Source: Liopterus haemorrhoidalis (taxonomy: Eukaryota > Arthropoda > Insecta > Coleoptera > Dytiscidae). Taken from it: a stretch of DNA of 64,000 nt. Under the pieces are notes generated by a model. That model did not search any database. It was not told the origin of the DNA and saw nothing but the letters and a program-made list of their open reading frames with translations. The position numbers and the translations under genes are program-made. The stretch's first letter is position 1. Each line of letters starts with the position of its first letter. This document shows positions 1 to 12,500 of this stretch, piece after piece. The stretch covers positions 14,911,249 to 14,975,248 of the forward strand of contig OZ020624.1 of assembly GCA_963971575.1 (NCBI GenBank), given 5' to 3'.

Positions 1-189
1 CCATAACTCTACAAATATTTATCGAATCAAAAAAATATATTTATGTTAGGGATTTACCCTTTAATTTTAAACAATATTTATTTTATATATTTTGCTGTTA
101 TGTGAATTATAAGGGAGTTATTTATATTTCAAATATTTGGAGTTCGTGCGCTTGGCGTTAGGAAATTTCCACTGTAAACAATGTATTGT
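1..189. repeat. AT-rich satellite piece left of the hAT MITE, unit A
   Basis: Part of an AT-rich sub-repeat marked by the phrases GCCATAACTCTACAAATATT and GTTCGTGCGCTTGGCGTTAGG. It continues at 469-661 after the MITE. The same piece precedes the MITE in B (13025-13213), C (43448-43586), D (49070-49258) and E (61640-61828). No gene is seen in it. Confidence 0.8.
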
Positions 190-468
190 TAGGGTGACCA
201 TCCGTCCCGGTTTTCCGGGATTGTCCCGGTGTCCCGAAAAATGTTCTCGGGACGCCCGATTGTCCCGGTTTTTGAGGTGAGGACTCTTTTTGCTCTTCAC
301 TTTGAATTTGGGGGAGGTGAGGACCTTTTTGTTTTTTTTTTGCTCTTTTCTTTGAATTTGGGAGGTGAGGACCTTTTTTTTGCTCTTCACTTGGATCTGG
401 GAGGAAACAAAGACCTTCTTTTTTTTTCCTGTGTCCCGGTTTCCCTTCACTGAAATCTGGTCACCCTA
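190..468. mobile_element. Non-autonomous hAT element (MITE), unit A
   Basis: Terminal inverted repeats TAGGGTGACCA at 190 and TGGTCACCCTA ending at 468, flanked by the 8-bp duplication TGTATTGT (182-189 and 469-476). An 8-bp duplication with short TIRs is typical of hAT elements. Inside are short direct repeats of the type GGTGAGGACCTTTTT plus TTTGAATTTGGGAGG, about 39 bp per unit. There is no transposase. Open frames crossing it are repeat artefacts. Confidence 0.85.
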
Positions 469-668
469 TGTATTGTGTCTACTGCGATTCAAAGTTTTTT
501 CAGCTCTAAATTCGCTTATTGTTCCCTTATTTCCACTTATTACGTCTATTCTCTTCTTTCTCACCATCTGTCCTATGATTTGTACAAATTTTTTGTCTTT
601 ACAGTCACCTTCGCACACGTACTCGTCAGTTTTTGAGCACAAAGTATCACTTTTTCATTCTCACACAG

Positions 669-3600
669 GTTAGCTTGGTGGATGCCGCGAAGAGCTACAA
701 GAAGTGGATGAGAACCAGCGCCGGCGTGCCGCTGAGAGCCTTCATCGACACGGGTAGTGTCTACGACCTCATCACGGAGGAATGTGCACGGCGTTTGCAG
801 TGTACGCTGTCTGCAAATGGGCAGCAATTGCATGGATTCGGCGGAGGGACGACTTGGACCTTAGGTAAGGTCGAGCTGTCCGTGATCATTGACGGCGCCG
901 GCGTTAAGATGCACCCGTTGGTGGTGACATGTGGTTTGTCGGGAGCCGACATCCTGATAGGGCAGCCAGCGCTCTCGTCAGGCGAGGTGGTCCTGCTCGT
1001 GCGGGACGGCACGGTGAGCCTGTCGCGCGAGGAGAACTTCCTCCAAAAGCTGGCGTTGAAGGATGATGACCTGGACGAGCCATGGCAGCAGAAGTTAGAA
1101 GTACGGCTCGTCGAGGATGCCTGGCTTCTACCCAACGACGACCAGAGCCCAGCAGTCACGGTGGATGGATTGGCTGAAGGTGCGTTCCTGCTAGTTAAGG
1201 AACGGACGGTCCGGCGACACACCTCCGAACTTATCGTAAAGGGAGCACTTTTGGGGCCAGGGCATATGAAGATGAGAATTTGAAATCAGAGTCTCAGGGG
1301 CGTTATCTGGCCCACCAAACACCCGCTGGCGCGCGGCTTTGTTATCTTTCGAGATAAAGACCTGGAACAGGTGAACTCGGTGAGTATCATTAATAATAAA
1401 TTAAGCTTTGCAGATGTCAAGGTGGGTGATATCGCTGAAAGTGAAAGGAGTGAATTGGAAGCGCTCTTGTCACGGTTGCAAAATTGCTTCTCGAGTGGGG
1501 ATGAAGATTTGGGGCTCACCCACTTGGGGGAAATGAGAATCCAGTTAACCACGCATAGCGCGTACACCGATATACCATCGCCCGTACAGGCTGTCACTCG
1601 GAGAGAGGGAAACGGTGAAACAAAAAGTGTAGACGCTACTTAACAGCAGGGCCATACGAGAGTCTGGATCGGAGTACGCAAGCCCCATCGTACTTGTCCG
1701 AAAAGCAAACGGCGGACGTCGGATGTGCGTTGACTATCGCGCACTGAATAAGGTAAGAGTGAAAGATCGACATCCGATGCCACTGGTGAAGGATGAATTC
1801 ACCAAGTTAGCGGGTAAGTGTTATTATAGTACACTTGATTTAGCCCAAGGTTATCACCAAGTCCCTATGCATGTGGACTCTGTACATAAAACTGCATTTA
1901 TTACTCCGGATGGTCACTATGAGTGGTTACGAGTCCCCTTCGGGCTCGCTAATGCTCCAGCTCTCTTCCAGAAGGTAGTACAGCGAATGCTGAAGGGTAT
2001 TCCCAGTGATCCGGTGCTGGCTTACATGGATGACCTGCTGATACCCTCCGAGAGCATAGCTGGCGGGCTCCGTCAGTTGGAGCAGGTGCTACAATCGGTG
2101 GCAAGAGCCGGATTGAAATTAAACTTAGCTAAATGCTCTTTCCTACAAAACAAGGTAACATATCTGGGCCACGACATAAGCGGCGGCGGTATCCGACCTG
2201 GAGAGCGCAAAATCACGGCGGTAAGCGACTTTCCTGTACCCAAAAATGTACATGGCGTAAGACAGTTCTTAGGCTTAACGAGTTATTTCAGGAAATTCAT
2301 ACCGAACTTTTCTGTTGTAGCTAAACCATTAACTGAACTGACCAAGAAGCAGACTACGTGGCAGTGGGGCGACAGCCAAGCCGAGACGTTCGCAAAGCTG
2401 AAGCAGCTGCTGGTGGAACGACCGGTGTTGGCACTGTACCATAGTCATGCAGAGACGGAGGTACATACAGACGCCTGTCAAAGCGGCTTGGGTGGGATCC
2501 TACTGCAGAAACAAAACGACGGATCCTTGCGGCCGGTGCTCTACTTCAGCAGGGTAACCACACCAGCCGAACAGAAGTACCATAGCTTTGAGCTAGAGAC
2601 GTTGGCGCTCGTGGAAACGGTGAAACGTTTCCGAGTATATCTGGTGGGTATACATTTTAAGGCTATCACCGACTGTACTTCTGTGCGAGCTACCATGCTT
2701 AAACGAGACCTGGTGCCCCGCATCGCTCGCTGGTGGATGACTCTACAAGAGTACGACATGGAAGTAGAGCACAGGCCGGGAGCCAGGATGCAGCATGTTG
2801 ACGCGCTGAGCCGTAACCCCGTCTCAGTGTACCTGGTGCAGATCCACGATGATGATTGGTTTCTGACAGTCCAACTGCAGGATGAGAAGGCGCACTCGAT
2901 TGTAGAGGCGCTGCAGGCAGGTACTGCTGATAAAGGTATTGTTAACGACTTTAAATTACAGGACGGGCGGTTGTACCGCAAGACGCTGCTGAGTGATCGA
3001 CTGTATGTCCCGGCGATGGCAAGATTCAGTCTACTACGAAAACATCATGATGATGTTGGTCACCCCGGCGTTGAACGTTGCCTAAAATTAATAAAGGAAA
3101 CTTACAGGTTTCCCAGAATGGGGCGTCTCACAAAGAAATACGTTCAAGCGTGCATGAACTGCGCGTTCAGCAAAGGGAGTTATGGCAGAGCGGAGGGCCT
3201 GCTACAACCCATTGAGAAGAAGGCAATCCCCTTCGACACGGTGCACGTCGATCATCTGGGACCTTTTGCACGAAGTGTACGCGGGTACTCTTATGTACTC
3301 ATGGTGGTAACGCGTTCACAAAATACACCCTCGCAAGAGCAACGCGTACTCTGAAGTCTACAGAGGCGATTACTATACTTGAGAGATACTAAGCTCTACT
3401 ATACTCTACTATACTAAGAGATTTTCAGCGAGTTCGGATATCCGAAGCTCGTGATTTCCGACAGAGGGTTGGCGTTTACCAGTAAAGTATTTACTGAGTT
3501 CTTAGCCAAGCACGGCGTGCGGCACGTATGTAATGCCATTGCGACCCCGAGGGCGAACGGACAAGTCGAAAGACAGAACCGTACTATCGTGGAAGCGATA

Positions 3601-4224
3601 TCGATCGGCGCAATGACTGCTGATGAGTCCCGGTGGGACGAGACACTGCCCGACATTGTTTGGGGTATGAATAACTGTGTAAACAAGAGTACGGGGTACT
3701 CGCCTGTTGAGCTGATGATTACATGTAAGAGTGGTGCCATCGCGGAACTCTCTGACGGTGTCCAGAGCGCAAGTGCCCCGGCGGAGGCTGAGTTCCATGA
3801 ACCGCGGCGAAAGGTCACACGGCGTCGCCGGCGAGCGGCCGAGAAGCTGAATAAAGTCAGCGAAACTATGAGAGCTTGTTTTAATAAAAGACGAAAAACG
3901 GCGACTTGCTACAGACCCGGTGACTTGGTCTTGTGGCGTAATGCAAGTACATGCCACGGCGACAAGGGCGTGAACAGGAAACTGTTGAACAAATTCAATG
4001 GTCCCTATAAAGTAGCGGCGATACTGGGGAACGACCGATACAAAATACCCTCCGTCAAGGGCGTCAGGGGATATAAAAATTTCACCGCGACGGTAGCTGC
4101 TGATTCACTACGGCGATATCACAGCACCATGGCAGAGCATGAGCTCAGTGCCGACCAGTATGATCAACGCACGGGTATCCAGGAGACTGATCGGCAGGAC
4201 TTGATCGACCTCCTGGAGGGGTAA
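669..4224 (+). pseudogene. pol: Ty3/Gypsy pol polyprotein relic, unit A
   Basis: Domains in order: retropepsin with the catalytic DTG at 747-755; reverse transcriptase with YMDD at 2023-2034; RNase H (TDAC near 2467); integrase zinc finger (H-H-C-C, about 3025-3180); integrase core with DRGLAFTSKVF and GQVERQNRT; and a C-terminal GPYKV segment. Lesions: an in-frame TGA at 1281-1283; a frame change between protease and RT (about 1560-1600, shared by all copies); a TAG at 1630-1632; a 1-bp deletion near 3309 (private to A); and a short ACTATACTCT-type insertion with a stop near 3388-3415 that splits the integrase. The element cannot make a full Pol. Confidence 0.88.
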
Positions 4225-4273
4225 GGTTTAGGTAAGAATTAATGGGGCCATTAATTGTTGCAGGACGGCCGAG

Positions 4274-4537
4274 TGTTACGGAGTTTTTCGAAGAGGGCGC
4301 GCTGAGCAATGGCGTGGCGGCAGCACTATACAGGCGGTCGGTATTGTGTCCCGCGCTTGTATCGGCGTGGGAAGAAGAGAGGAGGTCACATGACCGGACC
4401 ATTCTATCTGCGGCGTTGGAACGGAAACTCTCGGCGTGCTCGCTTGTATTTTGGTGTTTTTAGTATTATACATTTTTCATGTTTGATTAAATTAATGATA
4501 TGTTAGATTGAACGTTTGTTATTTTATCGTCCTAACA
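4274..4537 (+). repeat. 3' LTR of the Gypsy relic, unit A
   Basis: 264 bp beginning TGTTACGG and ending CCTAACA, so it has TG...CA ends and a TGTTA/TAACA inverted repeat. It lies 49 bp after the pol stop, and AT-rich satellite resumes right after it. No partner 5' LTR exists in the unit, so the boundary rests on the termini and the satellite junction only. Confidence 0.7.
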
Positions 4538-4658
4538 ATATATTTTGCTGTTAATTGATTAATAAGGGAATTATTTATATTACAAATATTTGAAATTTTC
4601 CCGCCATAACTCTACAAATATTTATCGAATCAAAAAAATGTATTTATGTTAGGGATTT
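4538..4658. repeat. AT-rich satellite piece, unit A
   Basis: Short sub-repeat fragment (ATATATTTTGCTGTTAATTG ... TATTTATGTTAGGGATT) between the LTR and the minisatellite. Equivalent pieces are at 17563-17683 and 53646-53766. Confidence 0.7.
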
Positions 4659-5193
4659 GGTCAGCTAACCATATGGTTAGGTAACCATATGTTCATCTAA
4701 CCATATGATCAGGTAACATTTTGGTCAGCTAACTATATGGTCGGTTATCTATTTGGTCTGTTAACCACATGGTCAATTAACAATTTGGCCAGCTAAACAT
4801 ACGGTTAGGTAACCACTTGATCAGCTAACCATATGGTCAGTTAACCATTTCGTCAGCTAACCATATGGTCAGTTAACAATTTGGTCAGCTAACCATATGG
4901 TTAGGTAACCAATTGATCAGTTAACTATATGATCAGTTAACCATTTCGTCAGCTAACCATATGGTCAGTTAACAATTTTTCCGGCTAACCATATGGTCAG
5001 GTAACCATTTTGTCAGATGACCATATCAGGTCAATTTTTTAAGGTAATCATGTAAGTCTTGTAACCATTTGGTCAGCTTAACCTGTACTTGCTCAGCAAA
5101 CCATTTGGTCTGCCAACGACATGGTCAGGTAACCATTTGGTCAGTTAAACATATGGTCAGGTAGCCATTTGGTCAGCTAACCATATGGTTAGG
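4659..5193. repeat. 16-bp minisatellite, unit A
   Basis: About 33 degenerate copies of a 16-bp unit like GGTCAGCTAACCATAT, often alternating with GGTCAGTTAACCATTT, giving a 32-bp higher-order period. It sits exactly between a satellite piece and the LINE relic. Confidence 0.9.
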
Positions 5194-7014
5194 AATTTTT
5201 TATCTTCTCACTTCTTTCTTGTCCTTGGATATCTCGCATTCTATCAGTTATTGCCAGTGTCACATCTTGTCCTTCCGACCTCTTTCTTGCTATTTCCTTA
5301 GCTGAGTAACCATTATGCTCAAATCGTTTTCTTCTTTTTGCTTCCCATTTGGATTGTATCTTTCCATGTATCCCTTTCCTCTCTATTTCTTTCCAGCACT
5401 GATAGAGCAAGTTTTTTTTTGGGTGTTTTATTATCCGCTCTTCGAATTTAATAGCTCTTTTGGTAGCTTCTATTCTAATGTTGTCCAATTTCAATTATTC
5501 TAATAAAATATATTCTGGTGTGCATTTGTCGAGGCCCAACATCCATTTAATGTATTTATTCTGCACCACCTCTAATTTTTCCTGGTCTTCCCATCCACAT
5601 ATTTCAGAGCCATACGTCATTATGCTCTTGACAATGGAGTTGAACATAAGCATCCTTATTTTGATGTCTCGTTTAAATTTTCTCTCACCTATTCCCCACA
5701 CTTGTGGCAGGGCTAACATTGCTTTCCTTGAGAGAGTCCGAATATGTTCTTCTGGGCCCCCGCTGCTTTTAAACATGTATCCCAGGTATTTGTATTCTTT
5801 CGTTTGTTCTATCTCTTCGTCTCCCCAATTCCATTTGTTTTGTGTCTGTCTGCCTCCTCCTTTTTTGAACAGCATTATTTTTGACTTATCTGCGTTTAGC
5901 TTTAGCTTTTCCTTTTGTAGGAATTTCTCAAAACATTTAAGGAGTTTCCTCATTTCCTCTTCGGTTTTAGCTACAATAGCAATATCGTCCGCTTAGGACA
6001 GAGAGATAAATTTTGTGTGTCCTACTACCAGTCCTCCTGTTTGTTCTCTTTGTAACGCTTCTAAATCTGACATGTATATGGAGAACAGAGTTGGGCTTAA
6101 CGGGCATCCTTGCCTTAAACCTTGTTCGGTCTAAAATTCTTCACTATATATTTCTCCATTTCTTATTTGGTTCCTTGTTTCTTTGTAAATGTCTTGTATC
6201 CGGTTTCTTATTATGACGTTTAGTCCCTTTTTATCTAACGTTTTGTAAAGCTCTTTCCGATCTACTGTGTCAAAGGCTGCTTTTAAATCGGCGAAAAACA
6301 CATATAGTTTGCCTCTTTCCTTTGCCAGCTCTCTACCTACTACATAATTCAGGATATATACATTGTCAATTGTCCCTCTCCCTTTCCTGAACCCTGCTTG
6401 ATTGTCTGTTCTTCTACCTCTTCTTCCAACTTTTGTTCTAAAACCATTGCATATATTTTGTACAAGGTGTTTACTCCATCTATCAGGAAAACTTTCCCCT
6501 CTCCATACCTTATTTATAATTTCTGTTATTTTTTTCTTTACATTTTCCGTACTGTACAGCCATTCTTCGTTTCCTATCCCATCTTCTCCAGCTGCTTTTT
6601 TCTTTTTCAGTTTCTCTATTTGTGCTTGTATTTGCTCTTCCGTTATATCATCTTGGTGGCTACCTCCATCATTTTTCGCTACTTCTAGAACTACTTTTTC
6701 ATTTGTTCCTCTCAGGAGTTGACAGAAATGTCTTTCCCATTCTTCAATCTTTATATGTTGGGACACATCTACTTTGTTTTTTCTATCTTTATTGATATAC
6801 TTCCATGCCTCCGTCTCTGTCTTGATATCCTGTATTTCTAATTCTTCTTGTCTCTTTTTGTTGTTTTTCTTTATCTTTGTATTCTTTCTTTTCTTTTAGA
6901 TATTCGTTTATATAGCTTGTACCTATCTTCCATTGTTTTAATGATGTCTTAACTGATTTTTTTCCCTACATTCTCCGTCCCACCAGTTATTTCGTCTCAG
7001 TTTGTTAGTTCTAT
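5194..7014 (-). pseudogene. LINE (non-LTR) reverse transcriptase relic, unit A
   Basis: Read on the minus strand. It begins after the lost endonuclease domain (WWDGEC near 6990) and runs through the RT fingers (AAGEDGIGNEEW), the FADLKAAFDTVDR box at about 6290, the GCPLSP box at about 6105, the ADDIAIVA box at about 5975 and the C-terminal region to about 5194. Three in-frame stops (about 6131, 5993-5995 and 5495) and one 73-bp deletion near 6470 break it. The stop at 5993-5995 replaces the tyrosine of the catalytic YADD box. The clade is not certain; R1/Jockey-like is plausible. Confidence 0.85.
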
Positions 7015-7163
7015 TTAAGCGAATAATAAGGGCCTTATTTATATTACAAATATCTGAAGTTTTCCCGCCATAACTCTACAAATATTTATCGAATCAAAAA
7101 AATGTATTTATGTTAAGGATTTGCCCTTTAATTTCAAACAATATTTGTTTTACATGTGCTAGC
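7015..7163. repeat. AT-rich satellite piece, unit A
   Basis: Sub-repeat fragment (GCCATAACTCTACAAATATT region) between the LINE relic and the second hAT MITE. Equivalents are at 20040-20188 and 56101-56249. Confidence 0.7.
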
Positions 7164-7171
7164 CTCTAACC

Positions 7172-7470
7172 GAGTGGTTCTCAACCAGGGTGCCGCAAGC
7201 ACATGAAAAGGGTGCCGCGAGCTTTTCAAAATAAATTCGCCGCTATTCTCGGAATCGAAGACCCGTGTCTTACAGAAAATACGCGGGAAATGTATTCTCT
7301 CTCACTCGTCATAAAACCCTTGCGAGTTTATTGGACGTCAAATACGCCCGACCTTGAACGGCTCGCTCGCTCGCTCTCTCTCTATTGTGACATATTTAAT
7401 AGTAGGGTGCCGCGAAGATCTCACATTTTGCATAGGGGTGCCTTCACCTAAAAAAGGTTGAGAACCACTG
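7172..7470. mobile_element. Second non-autonomous hAT element, unit A
   Basis: 299 bp with TIRs GAGTGGTTCTCAACC and GGTTGAGAACCACTG and an 8-bp duplication CTCTAACC (7164-7171 and 7471-7478). It is a hAT-type MITE without a transposase; the internal GGTGCCGCGAG phrase occurs near both ends. The small open frame inside is not a gene. Confidence 0.88.
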
Positions 7471-7478
7471 CTCTAACC

Positions 7479-8833
7479 GATAGTTGGAATGCGAGACAGA
7501 CTAGAACGAGTAGTATGAGTAGTATGTTGTTAGACTCCGACGTGAACGCATCGTTTGTAATGTGTGTTAGACAATGCATTTATTTATTTGTACATTAATT
7601 CTTAAATAAATCAAATTAACTTAATCTCGTGTCTTATTATAACCGCTAGTGACCATCTTAGGCTGACAGATCAGAAGTGGGATAAGGAATGATGTGTAAA
7701 AAGTTAAAATTTGGTAAAATTAATGTGTAAACAATGTTAAAGGTCAGTGAATTCTGTGTAGTGAGTGTAGTGAAAGAAGCGTGCATTCGTGTTAGTGGGA
7801 ACGAGATAGGCAACCACGTACTACCGAGTGCGAGTGTGAACGAGATAGGCAATCACGTACTACCGAGTGCGAGTGTTAACGAGGTAGGCAACCACACACT
7901 ACCGAGTGCGAGTGTTAACGGGATAGGCAACCAGCATATTCATAGCTGGACGTGGAACCACGACGTAGATACAGGACGTAAGGGGACGGTACAGGAATAC
8001 CAACGACATCCAAACGGGATAACGCGCGAGATAACGTACTAAGTAAAGCGCAACGTAGACAGTGGTCTAAAGAACTTAGTTGAACGAAAATAGAAACAAA
8101 ATAAAAACGAAATGAACGAAGAGGCCATGAACGTAACAGAATTGAACGTGACGGCAGATAATGGAACGGATGAAGAACCATTATTTTCCTCAACAAACGT
8201 CAGACGTGAACGAATGGAATTAGATTCTGTGGATCAACTTGAAGAAAATTTAAGATGGGAGAGAGACCTTCTTAAACGAGAACGAGAACTCTTGCAGAAG
8301 GAACGAGAAGTTTTGGAAACGCAACCATAACTTTGAGCGGTGAACGAACAGATATTTCGTTACAGGATTTGATCCAGGTAAGATTACTCTGTTAACGGCT
8401 AAGCAATGGGTGAAAAAGCTCGAAAGCATTGCGAACATCTTTGGATGGGATGAAAGACTATTTATTATATACTGCTTAAGGCAATAGGCAAACTGAAGGG
8501 AGCAGCTAAATACTGGTTCGATGGATGTGAGGATGAAATGAGTGGGGAACATTTAAAGAAACTTTTATTAAGGCATTTCCAACTAAAGCGGATGAAGCTG
8601 ACATTCACATGGAATTGTCAAAGAGAATGAAGAAACGAGATGAATGTTTTGAAAATTACATTTATGAAATGAAGGCAATAGCGGCAAAGGGCAGTTTTTT
8701 CGATCAAACAATCATGAAATATATTGCAACGGTAATTGGAGATCCGCAAATGACCAAAATGTTGGCATTATGTAAATTTGACAGTCTCCAGGAACTGATA
8801 GTTCAAGTAAAACGATACGAAATTATTATTTTT
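7479..8833 (+). pseudogene. gag: Decayed LTR-element leader and gag, unit A
   Basis: Left part (to about 7669) could be the end of an LTR; CAGAAGTGGGAT at about 7670-7682 resembles the primer-binding region of many insect LTR elements (inference). A leader with a 39-bp tandem repeat follows at 7799-7932. A short coiled-coil-like acidic frame (8112-8330, rich in LLKRERELLQKERE) is followed, after several frameshifts, by a capsid-like Gag segment at about 8560-8830 (KRDECFENYIYEMKAIA). No pol follows. It is a broken gag of a second LTR family, unrelated to the Gypsy pol at 669-4224 as far as I can judge. Confidence 0.6.
7799..7932. repeat. 39-bp tandem repeat in the gag leader, unit A
   Basis: About 3.4 copies of a 39-bp unit (starting GAACGAGATAGGCAACCACG) at 7799, 7838, 7877 and 7916. 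Copies are at 20824-20957 and about 56876-57009. Three of the four copies read in one frame, but no start or stop organisation suggests a gene. Confidence 0.8.
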
Positions 8834-9505
8834 ACTTGCCCGACCTTAATATATAAGGGGCAAGTATTGTAATCGCGAAAATTTTCGATGTCGAGATTTT
8901 GACGGATGTTCACGTTTCATGGTCTAGGGAATCCAAAAAACCTATTTTCGAAGTGCCGTCCGTATGTGTGTGTGTGTGTGTGTGTGTGTCTGTCTGTGTG
9001 TCTGTGTGTACACGATAACTCAAAAACGGTTTAACTTAAAGAGTTCGTTCTGGTACTAAAAAATTCTCCTATTAAATAGGAAGAACCTTATTGTTTTTTT
9101 ATGAAAATCGGTTGACTAGAAATGGGAGTTTACTCGTGTCGATTTTAATATTTTTGCGAATATTTAGCAACAGAAAAATATTTCGAAAAAATTTATTGAA
9201 CAAAAGTTACTATAAATGCAATAACTAATAACTTTTATTTGAGACGTTTTTTGATAAAACGAAAAATTTCGAAAAATTTTTGTAAAATGATTTAAAATTT
9301 TTCCAAGTCTCAATTTTTTCATACTTATATGTAACGTTTCCATGGTCATGATAATTAATTCGTAACTAATAAAGCAAGCCTTGGACAAAAATTTGTATAG
9401 AACATAATTTGATGTATTTTTGAAGATTTATCTAAATATTTAAAAAAAATTTTTTTTTTAGTTTACATTTTTTTTTAAATATTTTTTTTTTATGGGAGGG
9501 CAAGT
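8834..9505. mobile_element. Putative element with GT microsatellite, unit A
   Basis: Bounded by the short inverted motifs ACTTGCCC (8834) and GGGCAAGT (ending 9505). Inside is a GT/CT microsatellite (about 8966-9009), then A/T-rich sequence. No target duplication was found, so the borders and class are uncertain. No coding frame is supported. Confidence 0.4.
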
Positions 9506-12500
9506 CTAGCGGAGGTTTCCTTTCGCCACTGGTTTTTATTATTATTATTTCACGTCTTAAATTATGTTGAACGCGGTAAAAGACTTTTTTTTAACTCTTT
9601 CGACTTAATTATTTACATCTTAAAACCGTCATAAGTTAGTTTTTTGCGTCTTTTAGTTTAACCATTTTTGACAATTTTTTTTTACCCTTTTAACAAACCT
9701 ATTTCTATTAAAACGTCTTAACTCTACATTTATTTTGCTTTTAAGTGAATAATAAGGGAGTTATTTATATTACAAATATTTGAAACTTTCCCGCCATAAC
9801 TCTACAAATATTTATCGAATCAAAAAAAATATATTTGTTTTAAGGATTTGCCTTTTTATTTAAAACAATATTTGTTTTATATATTTTGCTGTTAAGTTAA
9901 TTATAAGGGAGTTATTTATATTTCAAATATATGGAGTTCGCGCGCTTGTCGTTAGGAAATTTCCACATTAAACAATGTATTGTCCACTGCGATTAAAAGT
10001 TTTTTCAGCTCTAAATTCGCTTATTTTTCTCTTATTTCCACATATAATGTATATTCTCTTCTTTCTCACCATCTCTCCTACTATTTGCACAAGTTTTTTG
10101 TCCTTGCAGTCACTTTTGCACACGTATTCGTCAGTTTTTGAGTACAAAATATCACTTTTTCATTTTTATTACGTCTTTTATTAATATTATACGTCTTAAA
10201 ATATTTTGAACGCGGTAATACCCTTTTTTTAGCGCATTCAACTTACCTATTTACGTCTTAAAAGCGTCATAAGTTGGTTTTTTGCGCCTTTTAGGTTAAC
10301 TATTTTTGACCTCTTTTTTCTTAACCCTCTTAACTAACCAATTACTCTTTTAAACGTCTTAACTCCACATATATTTTGCTGTTAAGTGAATTATAAGGGA
10401 GTTGCTTTTAGGGTGCATTCGATTTGACGCCCCGACCGTTCCGAGCACGTTCTGTACACTCAAACGTGTTCGATTTGACGCTCGGAGTACACTCAATTGT
10501 ACAAATTGTACTCAATTATTATTATATTATTATTATTATTAATAACAATAGACAAATAATATTGTTATTTGTCTATGTCTACAGAGTAGGGCCATTTTAT
10601 GTATTTGTGACGTTCTGCAAACAGCAAAAAAAAATTTAAAATACACCGTTCATAAAATTAAAATGGAAAAAATTCATTAAATCAATTCATTAATTATTAT
10701 CTAATTTAAAATTAATATTATTTCTTCAACATTGAAAAAAAAAAAAAAAAAAAAATCAAGGAAAAACCGAGGTACAATATAATTTTGATTCATGACTGAC
10801 GTGAACTAATCTGACAGTAAAAATGCCGCCTAAAATTGTAGGGTTAGATTTTATAAACATTACGTCACAACAACGGTCAATCCGTGTTCGAGTTGCTGCG
10901 CTCCGTTAGTGCTCTATTCATGACGTCACCATCAACTGTTCGCTCAGCGCTCGCTCTACCCTGTACAACTCGAATGCACCCTTATATTTCAAATATTTGG
11001 AGTTCGCCGGTTTAGCGTTAGGATATTTCCACTGTAAACAATGTATTGTCCACTGCGATTAAAAGTTTTTTCAGCTCTAAATTCGCTTATTTTTCTCTTC
11101 TTTCCACTTATTATGTATATTCTCTTCTTTCTCACCATCTGTCCTATGATTTGCATCAGTTTTTTGTCTTTACAGTCACTTTTGCACACGTATTCGTCAG
11201 TTTTTGGGTACAAAGTATCACTTTTTCATTCTTATTACGCCTTTTATTAATATTTCACGTCTTAAAATATTTTGAACGCGGTAAAACCCTTTTTTTAGCA
11301 CATTCAACTTACCTATTTACGTCTTAAAACCGTCATAAGTTGGTTTTTTGCGTCTTTTAGGTTAACTATTTTTGACCTCTTTTTTCTTAACTAACCTATT
11401 TTTATTTTAAACGTCTTAACTCCACATATATCTTGCGGTTAAGTGAATAATAAGGGAGTTATTTATATTACAAATATTTGAAGTTTTCCCGCCATTACTC
11501 TACAAATATTACTCCAATCAAAAAAATGTATTTATGTTAAGAATTTGCCTTTTAATTTTAAACAATATTTGTTTTATATATTTTGCTGTTTACTGAATTA
11601 TAAGGGAGTTGATTATTTTTCAAATATTTGGAGTTCGCGCGCTTGGCGTTAGGAAATTTCCACTGTAAACAATGTATTTTCCACAGCGGTTAAAAGTTTT
11701 TTCAGCTTTAAATTCACTTGTTGTTCCCTTATTTCCACTTATTATGTCTATTCTGTTCTTTCTCACCGTCTGTCCTATGATTTGCACAAGTTTCTTGTCT
11801 TTACAGTCACCTTGCGCACTTATAATAACCAATTTCTCTTTATAGCGTCGTAACTCCACATATATGTTGTTGTTAAGTGAATAATAAGGGAATTATTTAT
11901 GTGACAAATATTTGAAGTTTTCCCGCCATAACTCTACAAATATTTATCGAATCAAAAACATGTATTTATATTAATGATTTGGCTTTTAATTTTAAATAAT
12001 ACTGGTTTTACATGTTTTGCTGTTAAGTGAAATATAAGGGAGTTATTTTTATTTAAAATATTTGGAGTTCGCGCGCTTGGCGTTAGGAAATTTCCACTGT
12101 AAACAATGTATTGTCCACAGCGGTTAAAAGTTTTTTCAGCTTTAAATTCACTTGTTGTTCCCTTATTTCCACTTATTATGTCTATTCTGTTCTTTCTCAC
12201 CGTCTGTCCTATGATTTGCACAAGTTTCTTGTCTTTACAGTCACCTTGCGCACTTATAATAACCAATTTCTCTTTATAGCGTCTTAACTCCACATATATG
12301 TTGTTGTTGTTAAGTGAATAATAAGGGAATTATTTATATGACAAATATTTGAAGTTTTCCCGCCATAACTCTACAAATATTTATCGAATCAAAAACATGT
12401 ATTTATATTAATGATTTGGCTTTTAATTTTAAATAATACTGGTTTTACATGTTTTGCTGTTAAGTGAAATATAAGGGAGTTATTTTTATTTAAAATATTT

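Larger units (their letters stand above)
662..4537 (+). mobile_element. 5'-truncated Ty3/Gypsy LTR retrotransposon, unit A
   Basis: Satellite sequence stops at about 661 and protease-coding sequence begins at once. No gag, primer-binding site or 5' LTR is present. The element runs through protease, reverse transcriptase, RNase H and integrase to a 264-bp 3' LTR. It is therefore a truncated copy that was later amplified with the macrosatellite. Its GC content and codon use stand out against the AT-rich surroundings. Confidence 0.85.

Noticed and set aside
229..453. Overlapping open frames on both strands through the hAT MITE in each unit
   Set aside because: They follow the low-complexity 39-bp segments and the TIRs, have no domain and shift with repeat copy number.
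662..700. Splice acceptor (TTTACAG, CACACAG) making a chimeric satellite-protease gene
   Set aside because: The match is weak, the downstream pol is broken in all copies and there is no evidence of an upstream exon.
2541..2981. Minus-strand frames under the Gypsy pol (also 3414-3957 and their copies)
   Set aside because: Antisense shadows of the pol frame in a GC-richer coding region.
4658..5195. Possible CRISPR array in the 16-bp repeats
   Set aside because: No spacers; units are adjacent and degenerate, and the context is eukaryotic.
5315..6722. Plus-strand hydrophobic frames across the LINE relic
   Set aside because: They are antisense shadows of the minus-strand reverse transcriptase.
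7203..7451. 82-aa frame inside the second hAT MITE
   Set aside because: The element has both TIRs and a target duplication within 299 bp; the frame has no domain and spans the internal repeat.
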